From the NCBI RefSeq assembly GCF_000961885.1, contig NZ_JZKH01000036.1, forward strand, positions 11,044 through 75,043: a stretch of DNA of 64,000 bases, in the 5' to 3' direction. Shown piece by piece: positions 22,788 through 30,237 of the stretch. Below the pieces are notes generated by a model. It was not told the DNA's origin. It worked only from the letters and a program-made list of their open reading frames with translations, and did no database searches. Every line of letters starts with the position of its first letter. Positions within the stretch are counted from its first letter, which is position 1. The position numbers and the translations under genes are program-made. The stretch is from Streptomyces rubellomurinus (GTDB lineage Bacteria > Actinomycetota > Actinomycetes > Streptomycetales > Streptomycetaceae).

Positions 22788-23912
22788 TCACTCCTTGTGG
22801 CGGCCGACCCAGTCCAGCAGCTCGGCGGTGAACTGCTCCGGCACCTCCTCGTGCGGGAAGTGCCCGACCCCCGGCAGCAGCCGCCAGCGGTACGGCGCCG
22901 CGACGTACTCGCCGCCGCCGAGCGCGGTGTGCGAGAGCAGCACCGGGTCGGCGGCGCCCTGGACGTGCAGGGTCGGCGCGGTGATCGGCTTCTTCATCCG
23001 CCGGGCGAACTGGATGCCGTCCGGCCGCGCCATCGAGCGCATCAGCCAGCGGTAGGGCTCGATCGAGCAGTGCGCGGTGCTGGGGATCTGGATCGCCTGC
23101 CGGTACGCGTGCACGGCCGCCTCGTCCAGGCCGTTCGGACCGGTCCACTCCGCCAGGTAGCGGCCGACCAGCGCGGCGTCCTCGGCGACCAGCCGGCGTT
23201 CCGGTATCCACGGCCGCTGGAAGCCCAGCACGTGCTCGAAGGCGGCGAACTGGCGGCGGTCGGTCAGGAGCGCCCGGCGCAGGTCCCGGGGGTGCGCGGC
23301 GGAGACCACGGTGAGGCTCTGGATGACCGAGGGCCGCATCACCGCCGCCACCCAGGCCAGGGTGCCGCCGGAGGCGTGCCCGACCAGGTGTGCCCGGGGC
23401 TCGCCGAGCGAGCGGATCACCCCGGTGATGTCCAGGGCGAGGTTGCCGGGGTCGTACCCGCGCGGGGTGCGGTCGCTGCCGCCGATGCCCCGCAGGTCCA
23501 GTGCCACCGCGCGGTAGCCGGCCTCGGCGAGCGCGGTCAGCTGGTGGCGCCAGGCCCACCAGTACTCCGGCCAGCCGTGCACCAGCAGCACCAGGGGGCC
23601 GGAACCCAGCTCGGCGATGTGGAAGCGGGCGCCGTTGGCGGCGAGGTCGCGGTGCGTCCACGGGCCGGGCTGACGGATGCTCCACGCCTCGGCGGCTCCG
23701 CCCTCGACAGAGCCGCCCTCGGCGGCTCCGCCCGCGCCACTGCTTCCGTCCTCGCCGCTGCTTCCGTCCCGGCCGGTTCCGTCTCCGGGGGCCTGGCGGA
23801 GCTCTGCGCCGGGCCGTGCGCCGGCCCCGGAGGCGGCCCCGGTCTCGGGGTCGGAGCCGGGGCCGGAATCGGCGGACGGGCGCGCGGGTACGGGCTTCTG
23901 GTCGAGCGGCAT
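22788..23912 (-). CDS. Epoxide hydrolase-like alpha/beta hydrolase (EphE-like)
   Basis: A 374-residue alpha/beta hydrolase. The first about 78 residues are a low-complexity Gly/Ser/Ala/Glu tail. The core has V-H-G-W-P-E-Y-W-W-A-W (oxyanion motif of epoxide hydrolases), D-L-R-G-I-G-G-S-D, and V-G-H-A-S-G-G where G-H-D-W-G is expected: alanine (A180) stands at the nucleophile position and a serine (S181) follows. G-V-G-H-F-P-H-E-E supplies the C-terminal His. Either S181 serves as nucleophile from a shifted elbow or the protein is not an epoxide hydrolase. The position equals M. tuberculosis ephE. No clear ribosome site; CACGCT lies 6 nt upstream of the ATG. Confidence 0.87.
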   Translation of the reverse strand: MPLDQKPVPARPSADSGPGSDPETGAASGAGARPGAELRQAPGDGTGRDGSSGEDGSSGAGGAAEGGSVEGGAAEAWSIRQPGPWTHRDLAANGARFHIAELGSGPLVLLVHGWPEYWWAWRHQLTALAEAGYRAVALDLRGIGGSDRTPRGYDPGNLALDITGVIRSLGEPRAHLVGHASGGTLAWVAAVMRPSVIQSLTVVSAAHPRDLRRALLTDRRQFAAFEHVLGFQRPWIPERRLVAEDAALVGRYLAEWTGPNGLDEAAVHAYRQAIQIPSTAHCSIEPYRWLMRSMARPDGIQFARRMKKPITAPTLHVQGAADPVLLSHTALGGGEYVAAPYRWRLLPGVGHFPHEEVPEQFTAELLDWVGRHKE

Positions 23913-24013
23913 ACCGAGAGCGTGTCACATCCGCGCGGCGCCGACGCGCCCGGCACTCGCTGTCGGCGGGTCCGGGTGCGCCCGCGGTTGACGGGATGCC
24001 CGACCGGGAGGCT

Positions 24014-24490
24014 TTACGGGATGCGGCCCAGGGCCCGGTCGATCTCCTCCTTGGTGGCCGGGCGCGGCCGGGCGGTCTTCAGCACCTCGGCGGTCTTCTG
24101 GACGCCCTCCATGGTGCGCTCCGGCTTCTGGATGCGCTTGAAGAAGCGCACGGCGACGATGCCGACCACGAGCGCGAGGATCAGGTGGAGGACACCCGAG
24201 AGCGCGAACGCCCCACCGAGCGGCACGCCCAGGAAGTGGATGAGGTAGGCGATCGCGATGCTGAACATCGGCACCGAGGCGAGTGCGATCACCCCGGCGA
24301 CGGCGATGAAGAGGCCACCGGAGACGCCGCGCTTGACGTCCGCCCGGATCTCGGACTTGGCGAGCGCGATCTCGTCGTGGACCAGTGCGGACAGGTCGGC
24401 GGTGGCCGCGGCGAACAGCTGCCCCACCGAACGCTCGCCCTCGTGGGGCGCCCGGCCGTTGCTGGACGGGTCTGCGGTTCCTGCGGGCAT
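24014..24490 (-). CDS. Actinobacterial Holin-X / phage-holin-family membrane protein
   Basis: A 158-residue protein with two adjacent membrane helices (about residues 57-82 and 90-115) flanked by charged helices: V-G-Q-L-F-A-A-A-T-A-D-L-S-A-L-V-H-D-E-I-A-L-A-K before, R-F-F-K-R-I-Q-K-P after. This is the Holin-X (DUF1469-like) pattern widespread in actinomycete chromosomes. Despite the family name it is not evidence of a prophage; no phage genes are nearby. The function is unknown, probably envelope-related. GAGGAG precedes the ATG. It lies downstream of nhaA with a hairpin between them. Confidence 0.85.
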   Translation of the reverse strand: MPAGTADPSSNGRAPHEGERSVGQLFAAATADLSALVHDEIALAKSEIRADVKRGVSGGLFIAVAGVIALASVPMFSIAIAYLIHFLGVPLGGAFALSGVLHLILALVVGIVAVRFFKRIQKPERTMEGVQKTAEVLKTARPRPATKEEIDRALGRIP

Positions 24491-24634
24491 CAGCGATTCT
24501 CCTCTGCGGCTGTGGGGCTCTGCGGCTGTGGCGTGACGCCGCCGGATGGTGCGGTTCCGGCGGGCCGGTGGGGGCCCCGGAGGCGTCTGTGGACTGTCGA
24601 CAGCTCAGAATCATGCCTCCACCGGTCTGTCGGA

Positions 24635-24663
24635 CACCACTCCGGGGCCCCGCCGGAGTGGTG
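24635..24663 (-). terminator. Terminator hairpin after nhaA
   Basis: A perfect 11-bp stem (24635-24645 with 24653-24663), 7-nt GC-rich loop, downstream of nhaA on the minus strand. Confidence 0.75.
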
Positions 24664-24706
24664 CCCTCCGGCCTCCGGGGCCGCTGCGGGGGCGGCTTTC
24701 GAGGCC

Positions 24707-26107
24707 TCAGCCGGGCGTTCCCGGTCCCTCGTCGGCGGGGCGTGCCGCCGGGCCGTCGGCCGGCTGTGCCGCGAGCCGGGAGGCACGGGACCGCCAGGCC
24801 GGGTCGTCCGCCTGGTAGACGTCCGGGACGCCGTCGCCGTCCACGTCCCGGTCCTCCTCCTCGCAGAGTGCGCGGTAGTGCCGGTTGCGCAGCTTCAGCA
24901 GGGCGGTGGCGACCAGCGCGCAGAGCAGCGAGCCGACCAGCACGGCCGCCTTGGCGCGCTCGGCGAGCGTCGGATCGTTGGGGAAGGCCAGCTCGCTGAT
25001 CAGCAGTGAGACGGTGAAGCCGATGCCCGCGAGCACCGAGACGGCGAACATATCGGCCCACTTGAGCTGCGGGTTCAGCTCGGCCCGGGTGAAGCGCGCG
25101 GCCAGCCGGGTGCCGCCGAATATGCCGACCGTCTTGCCGACCAGCAGGCCGATCACGATGCCGAGCGGGGCGGCCTGGGTGAACACCTCGCGCAGCGCCG
25201 AGCCGGAGATCGTCACCCCGGCCGAGAACAGCGCGAACACCGGGACGGCCAGGCCGGCCGAGAGCGGACGGACCAGGTGCTCGATGTGCTCGCCGGGGGA
25301 GTGCTGCTCGTCGCCCTCCCGGTGGCAGCGCAGCATCAGGCCCATCGCGACGCCGGCCACCGTGGCGTGGATGCCGCTCTCGTGCATCAGCGCCCAGACC
25401 ACGACGGCCAGCGGCACGAACAGGTACCAGCCGTGCACCCCGCGGCGGTGCAGGAACCAGAACAGCACCAGACCGGCGAAGGCCAGGCCGAGCGCCCAGA
25501 ACTTGATCCCGGAGCTGTAGAAGACCGCGATGATCAGGATCGCGATCAGGTCGTCCACGACGGCGAGGGTGAGCAGGAACGCGCGCAGCGGGGACGGCAG
25601 GTGGCTGCCGACCACGGCCAGCACGCCGAGCGCGAAGGCGATGTCGGTGGCGGTCGGGATCGCCCACCCGCCGGGGTGACCGCCGCTGCCGGAGTTGACC
25701 AGGGCGAACAGGATCGCGGGCATCGCGACCCCGCAGACGGCCGCGATCACGGGCAGCAGCGCGGCACTCGGGGTGCGCAGCTCGCCCGCCACGAACTCGC
25801 GCTTGAGCTCGATCCCGGCGACGAAGAAGAAGATCGTCAGCAGCCCGTCCTTGGCCCAGGTGGCCAGGGAGAGGTCGAGGTGGAGCGGCGCGGACGGGCC
25901 GACGGTGTGGTTGAGCAGGCTCTCGTACGCGTGCGGCCAGACGTTGGCCCAGATCAGCGCGATCACGGCGGCGCCCAGCAGGAGCATGCCGCCGACCGTC
26001 TCGGTGCGCAGGGCGTCGGTGATGAAGGCGCGCTCGGGCAGGGACAGCCGGCCGAGCAACTGCCGGCGTCGGGGGGTCTGCTGGTGGGCAGGCGACTGGT
26101 CGGTCAC
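24707..26107 (-). CDS. nhaA: Na+/H+ antiporter NhaA with C-terminal Asp-rich tail
   Basis: A 466-residue NhaA antiporter exchanging Na+ or Li+ for protons. About 11-12 membrane helices are visible. T-D-I-A-F-A-L-G is the crossover helix with the conserved T-D, and L-A-V-V-D-D-L is the pair of aspartates that binds Na+ and protons. After the last helix the protein continues for about 55 residues with C-E-E-E-D-R-D-V-D-G-D-G-V-P-D-V-Y, an EF-hand-like or thrombospondin-3-like acidic loop not found in E. coli NhaA. GTG start with AGGAGG 6 nt upstream. A 6-bp inverted repeat (26142-26158) sits in the 5' region. Confidence 0.95.
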   Translation of the reverse strand: MTDQSPAHQQTPRRRQLLGRLSLPERAFITDALRTETVGGMLLLGAAVIALIWANVWPHAYESLLNHTVGPSAPLHLDLSLATWAKDGLLTIFFFVAGIELKREFVAGELRTPSAALLPVIAAVCGVAMPAILFALVNSGSGGHPGGWAIPTATDIAFALGVLAVVGSHLPSPLRAFLLTLAVVDDLIAILIIAVFYSSGIKFWALGLAFAGLVLFWFLHRRGVHGWYLFVPLAVVVWALMHESGIHATVAGVAMGLMLRCHREGDEQHSPGEHIEHLVRPLSAGLAVPVFALFSAGVTISGSALREVFTQAAPLGIVIGLLVGKTVGIFGGTRLAARFTRAELNPQLKWADMFAVSVLAGIGFTVSLLISELAFPNDPTLAERAKAAVLVGSLLCALVATALLKLRNRHYRALCEEEDRDVDGDGVPDVYQADDPAWRSRASRLAAQPADGPAARPADEGPGTPG

Positions 26108-26141
26108 GCGTGACCTCCTGAGGGGCTGGGAGCGGCAACGG

Positions 26142-26158
26142 TTGCACGGGTGGTGCAA
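26142..26158 (-). promoter_or_regulatory. Inverted repeat in the nhaA 5' region
   Basis: TTGCAC and GTGCAA flank a 5-nt centre, 35 bp before the GTG start. It could be a DNA operator or a 6-bp RNA hairpin in the leader. Confidence 0.4.
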
Positions 26159-26341
26159 GTGCCGACCAGACTTCCCGGCGCGCCCTGTGACGCCCGGATT
26201 CCTGCACGAGGATCTTGATGCGTCCTTAGCAGTCTACGGGACGTTCGGGTGATGACCGGATCGTCCTATTCAAGGACTTAAGCCCTGCCGGCCCTTTCTG
26301 CACTCCCGAGGAGCAGTCGCCCGGCACCCGAACGGACCAGG

Positions 26342-26355
26342 CCGAGTGCACTCGG
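26342..26355. promoter_or_regulatory. 14-bp palindrome upstream of the serine hydrolase
   Basis: CCGAGTGCACTCGG is a perfect palindrome 85 bp before the ATG at 26441; operator candidate. Confidence 0.35.
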
Positions 26356-26440
26356 GTGAACGCCTCCCTATCGTCGGTCGCAGGCGCCACCCGGTTCAGG
26401 GCCGGCGCACATCCCCCTTCGCTGTGCTGGAGGCACGACC

Positions 26441-27805
26441 ATGCCCGGTGGTGGCACCGCCCTGCCCGAACCGCCCCTGTTACCCGGTGAGCCCGCGGAG
26501 CCACCCGGCTCGGGCGGTGCGTTCGGCGCGTCCGGTCCGTTCGTGGCCGGTCCGTTTGTGGCCGGTCCGTTCGTGGCGGGTCCCTTCGTGGCCGGTTCGA
26601 GTGCTGCGGATCCGGACGTTCCCGCCGACCTCGACCGGCTGCTCCGCCCGCTGTTCCGCGCCGCCGGACCGGACGGCGGCGTCGCCGTCGCGGTGATCCG
26701 CGGCGACGAGCGGACGGTCGCCTGTCGGGGGCGCGCCGACCGCTCCGGCGAGCGTCCGGTCCGCGCCGACACCCGATTCGCGCTCGGCTCCGTCACCAGG
26801 ACCTTCACCGGGCTGCTGCTCGCCGAGATGGCCGCCCGGGGTGAGGTCCGGTACGACGACCCGATCGACCGTTACCTCCCCGCCGGTGCCGTCCCCGGCT
26901 ATCCGCACGAGCGGCCGATCACCCTGCTCCACCTGGCCACCCACACCTCCGGGCTGCCCCGGCTGCCGGTCGGCCTGCTGCCGGCGGCGGCCCCGCGCTG
27001 GTTCACCCGTCCGTACGCGACGTTCGGCCCCGCACACCTGCTCAGGGCGCTGCCCCGGACCCCGGTGCGGGGAACCCCGGGCACCCAGGTGCGCTACTCC
27101 AGCCTCGGCTGCGGACTGCTCGGCCTCCTGCTGGCCAACGCGGCCGGGCAGCGCTACGACGACCTGCTGGCTGCCCGGGTCTGCGGCCCGCTGGGCCTGC
27201 TGGACACCTCCTGCGGCCCCGGCCGGGAGGATGCCACCGGGTACCGGCGCGGCCGCTGGGTGCCGTCCTTCCGGCTGCCCGCGCTGCCTGGCGCGGCCGC
27301 GCTGCGTTCCACCGCCGACGACCTGCTCCGCTACCTGCAGGCACACCTGTCGCTGGACGCCGTGCCGCTCTCCTCACCGGCCGACGCGGCGGTCCTGCGG
27401 ACGGCCCTCGGCGAGGTCAGCCACCCCAGGGCCGGGCGGCGCCGGACCGGCGGCACCCGGGTCTGCCTCGGGTGGAACCACCGCTCGCTGTGCGCGACGG
27501 AGGCGGAGCCGGCGGCGGTGCGGGAAGTCGCGGCAGGGGTGGCGACGGGGAAGGCGGCGGGGGAGGTCGACGGCCCGGGTGGCGAGCCCGGTCCGTCGGG
27601 TGTCGCCGAGGAGGGCGCCGAGCTGGTGTTCCACACCGGCTCCACCCGCGGCTCCGGCGCCTTCGTCGGGTTCAGCCCGCGGGCCCAGGTCGGCCTGGCG
27701 GTGCTGGCCGGCGCCCGCTCCCTGCGCAGCCGGGGCCTGGCTCGGAGCGCGTACGAGACGCTGCGCACCCTGGCCGCGGAACGCCTGGCGGAGCCGGCGG
27801 ACTGA
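26441..27805 (+). CDS. Serine hydrolase (class C beta-lactamase-like) homologue with altered active site
   Basis: A 454-residue protein of the beta-lactamase-related serine hydrolase family. The core is recognisable from A-L-G-S-V-T-R-T-F-T-G-L-L-L-A-E-M to H-T-S-G-L-P and F-H-T-G-S. The usual S-x-x-K is S117-V-T-R120 and the usual Y-x-N is Y219-S-S221. The DNA is unambiguous (AGG, AGC). Loss of the catalytic Lys and Asn suggests altered or absent acyl-enzyme chemistry. The N-terminus has four P-F-V-A-G repeats and no convincing signal peptide. GGAGG lies 7 nt before the ATG. It is divergent from nhaA and convergent with acs. Confidence 0.85.
   Translation: MPGGGTALPEPPLLPGEPAEPPGSGGAFGASGPFVAGPFVAGPFVAGPFVAGSSAADPDVPADLDRLLRPLFRAAGPDGGVAVAVIRGDERTVACRGRADRSGERPVRADTRFALGSVTRTFTGLLLAEMAARGEVRYDDPIDRYLPAGAVPGYPHERPITLLHLATHTSGLPRLPVGLLPAAAPRWFTRPYATFGPAHLLRALPRTPVRGTPGTQVRYSSLGCGLLGLLLANAAGQRYDDLLAARVCGPLGLLDTSCGPGREDATGYRRGRWVPSFRLPALPGAAALRSTADDLLRYLQAHLSLDAVPLSSPADAAVLRTALGEVSHPRAGRRRTGGTRVCLGWNHRSLCATEAEPAAVREVAAGVATGKAAGEVDGPGGEPGPSGVAEEGAELVFHTGSTRGSGAFVGFSPRAQVGLAVLAGARSLRSRGLARSAYETLRTLAAERLAEPAD
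26537..26597. repeat. 15-bp tandem repeat encoding P-F-V-A-G
   Basis: Four copies of a unit like GGTCCGTTCGTGGCC, differing by one or two bases, encode G-P-F-V-A repeats at residues about 32-52. Confidence 0.85.
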
Positions 27806-27827
27806 CGGTGCGCCGGGTCGGCCGCGC

Positions 27828-27860
27828 GGTGGCCTGACGGCGGGGTGGCCTGACGGCGGC
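27828..27860. repeat. Short tandem direct repeat between convergent genes
   Basis: GGTGGCCTGACGGCGG-like units occur twice in direct orientation with degenerate continuation to about 27890, just past the serine hydrolase stop. Confidence 0.6.
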
Positions 27861-27904
27861 GTGGCGCGGTCGCGCGATGGCGTGACGGCGGCGCGGGCGG
27901 ACGC

Positions 27905-27940
27905 CGGTGCCCCGGGCGGTGGGAACCGCCCGGGGCACCG
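27905..27940. terminator. Bidirectional terminator between serine hydrolase and acs
   Basis: A perfect 16-bp stem (27905-27920 with 27925-27940) capped by a GGGA tetraloop. Confidence 0.9.
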
Positions 27941-27982
27941 TCACCGGCCGCGCCGGCGTGTTCGGCAACCGTGCCGGGATGC

Positions 27983-29938
27983 TCAGCCGTTGCTGCCGGT
28001 CGGCGGCAGCTGGGCCTGGATCTGGCTCATCACCGTGCTGTCGGCGAGGGTGGTGGTGTCACCGACCTCGCGGCCCTCGGCGATGTCGCGCAGCAGGCGG
28101 CGCATGATCTTGCCCGAGCGGGTCTTCGGCAGCTCGCCGACGACCTTGATCTGCTTCGGCTTGGCGATCGGGCCGAGCGTGCGGCCGACGTGCGCCCGCA
28201 GCTCCTCGACCAGCTCCGGGCTCTCGGTCGCGCCGCCGCGCAGGATCACGAAGGCGACGATGGCCTGGCCGGTGGTCGCGTCGGTGGCGCCGACCACGGC
28301 GGACTCGGCCACCGAGGGGTGCCCGACCAGGGCCGACTCGACCTCGGTGGTGGAGATGTTGTGGCCCGAGACGAGCATGACGTCGTCGACCCGGCCGAGC
28401 AGCCAGATGTCGCCGTCCTCGTCCTTCTTGGCGCCGTCACCGGCGAAGTAGCGGCCCTCGAAGCGCGACCAGTAGGTCTCGATGTAGCGCTGGTCGTCGC
28501 CCCAGATGGTGCGCAGCATGGACGGCCACGGCTCGGTGAGCACCAGGTAGCCGCCGGAGCCGTTGGGGACCTCGACGGCGTTGTCGTCGACGACGGTGGC
28601 GGCGATGCCCGGCAGGGCGCGCTGGGCGGAGCCCGGCTTGGTCTCGGTGACGCCCGGCAGCGGGCTGATCATGATGGCGCCGGTCTCGGTCTGCCACCAG
28701 GTGTCCACGATCGGGGCCTTGCCGGCGCCGATGTGCTCCCGGTACCAGACCCAGGCCTCGGGGTTGATCGGCTCGCCGACGCTGCCCAGCACCCGCAGCG
28801 AGGACAGGTCGAACTTCGCGGGGATGTCGTCGCCCCACTTCATGAAGGTGCGGATCGCGGTCGGCGCGGTGTAGAGGATCGTCACGCCGTACTTCTGGAC
28901 GATCTCCCAGAACCGGCCCTGGTGCGGGGTGTCCGGGGTGCCCTCGTAGATGACCTGGGTGGCACCGTTGGAGAGCGGGCCGTAGACGATGTACGAGTGG
29001 CCGGTGACCCAGCCGATGTCGGCGGTGCACCAGTAGACGTCCGACTCCGGCTTGAGGTCGAAGACGGCGTGGTGGGTGTAGCTGGCCTGGGTGAGGTAGC
29101 CGCCCGAGGTGTGCAGGATGCCCTTGGGCTTCCCGGTGGTGCCCGAGGTGTAGAGGATGAAGAGCGGGTGCTCGGCGTCGTGCGCCTCGGGGGTGTGCTC
29201 GGTCGACTGGCGGGCGGTGATCTCGTGCCACCAGACGTCGCGGCCCTCGGTCCAGGGGATGTCCTGCTCGGTGCGGCGGATCACCAGGACGTGCTCGACG
29301 CCGTCGACCTTGGTCAGGGCCTCGTCGATGGCCGGCTTGAGGGCGGAGGGCTTGCCGCGGCGGTAGCCGCCGTCCGCGGTGATGACCAGCTTGGCCTGGG
29401 CGTCCTGGATGCGGGAGGCGACGGCGTCGGCGGAGAAGCCGCCGAAGACCACCGAGTGGGTGGCGCCGATCCGGGCGCAGGCGAGCATCGCGACGACCGC
29501 CTCGGCGATCATCGGCAGGTAGACCGCGACCCGGTCGCCCTTGCGGACGCCGAGCTCCAGCAGCGCGTTGGCGGCCTGCGAGACCTCGTCCTTGAGCTGG
29601 GCGTAGGTGATCGAGCGGCCGTCACCGGGCTCGCCCTCGAAGTGGATCGCGACCCGGTCGCCGAGGCCGTTCTCGACGTGGCGGTCGACGCAGTTGTACG
29701 CCACGTTGAGCTTGCCGTCGGCGAACCACTTGGCGAAGGGCGGGTTGGACCAGTCGAGCGTCTCGGTCGGCTCGACGGCCCAGCTGAGGCGGCGGGCCTG
29801 CTCGGCCCAGAAGCCCAGACGGTCCTCGGAGGCCTGCCCGTACGCGGCCGCGGTGACGTTGGCGGTTGCGGCGAGCTCTGCCGGCGGGGCGAAGCGCCGC
29901 TCCTCCTTGAGCAGGTTGGCCAGGCTCTCGTTGCTCAA
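27983..29938 (-). CDS. acs: Acetyl-CoA synthetase (acetate-CoA ligase)
   Basis: A 651-residue AMP-forming acyl-CoA synthetase converting acetate, ATP and CoA to acetyl-CoA, AMP and PPi. Landmarks: [12 protein letters not shown]-loop, D-T-W-W-Q-T-E-T-G adenylate motif, the acetate-pocket tryptophan in this W-W-Q-T-E-T context, G-R-V-D-D-V hinge, and [11 protein letters not shown] with the lysine that Pat-type acetyltransferases modify. TTG start with GAGGAG 6 nt upstream. A five-codon ATG frame directly upstream ends in a TGA overlapping the TTG. A DasR-like palindrome lies 115 bp upstream, matching links between chitin-derived acetate and acs control. Confidence 0.96.
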   Translation of the reverse strand: MSNESLANLLKEERRFAPPAELAATANVTAAAYGQASEDRLGFWAEQARRLSWAVEPTETLDWSNPPFAKWFADGKLNVAYNCVDRHVENGLGDRVAIHFEGEPGDGRSITYAQLKDEVSQAANALLELGVRKGDRVAVYLPMIAEAVVAMLACARIGATHSVVFGGFSADAVASRIQDAQAKLVITADGGYRRGKPSALKPAIDEALTKVDGVEHVLVIRRTEQDIPWTEGRDVWWHEITARQSTEHTPEAHDAEHPLFILYTSGTTGKPKGILHTSGGYLTQASYTHHAVFDLKPESDVYWCTADIGWVTGHSYIVYGPLSNGATQVIYEGTPDTPHQGRFWEIVQKYGVTILYTAPTAIRTFMKWGDDIPAKFDLSSLRVLGSVGEPINPEAWVWYREHIGAGKAPIVDTWWQTETGAIMISPLPGVTETKPGSAQRALPGIAATVVDDNAVEVPNGSGGYLVLTEPWPSMLRTIWGDDQRYIETYWSRFEGRYFAGDGAKKDEDGDIWLLGRVDDVMLVSGHNISTTEVESALVGHPSVAESAVVGATDATTGQAIVAFVILRGGATESPELVEELRAHVGRTLGPIAKPKQIKVVGELPKTRSGKIMRRLLRDIAEGREVGDTTTLADSTVMSQIQAQLPPTGSNG

Positions 29939-30237
29939 CGCGCACTCCTCATCGAGTCATGATCGGGGACGATCCCGTGCGTGGGGATTGTCCCGTGTGT
30001 CCCAGCGCACAGCTCACCAGGCGAACGTGCCAGTTGACAAGAGGCTCCTGGGAATTGGTGTAGACCTTTGACCGATGGTCGAACGGTCGCCCGGCCTGTT
30101 CGCCACAGCGGGACATGCTAGACCGCTGCGGGGTGCACCGGGCTGCGTTCGGGTGCGTGGTAACCGTGTGGGGTGTGTCGGACCGTGATGGGGTGGGCCC
30201 GCGCCCGGGCCCGCCCGGCGGGGCGCGGGCCCGGCTC
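29939..30237 (-). other. acs upstream region
   Basis: About 300 bp without a gene between the SulP-CA stop and the acs start. It contains a DasR-like site (30054-30069), a TTGTCA -35 candidate on the minus strand near 30040, and repeated GGGACA elements. No ORF was recognised. Confidence 0.55.
30054..30069. promoter_or_regulatory. Candidate DasR-responsive element (dre)
   Basis: ATTGGTGTAGACCTTT matches 13 of 16 positions of the DasR consensus A(C/T)TGGTCTAGACCA(G/C)T, including TGGT and TAGACC. It lies 115 bp upstream of acs. Confidence 0.4.

Larger units (their letters stand above)
26108..26440. other. Divergent intergenic region, nhaA / serine hydrolase
   Basis: A 333-bp gene-free stretch with two palindromes: TTGCAC-GGGTG-GTGCAA at 26142-26158 close to nhaA, and CCGAGTGCACTCGG at 26342-26355 upstream of the serine hydrolase. 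An AT-richer patch lies at 26265-26285. Confidence 0.55.

Noticed and set aside
24014..24490. Prophage suggested by a holin-family gene
   Set aside because: Holin-X proteins are chromosomal in actinomycetes. No endolysin, integrase or structural phage genes are nearby, and the position matches conserved synteny.
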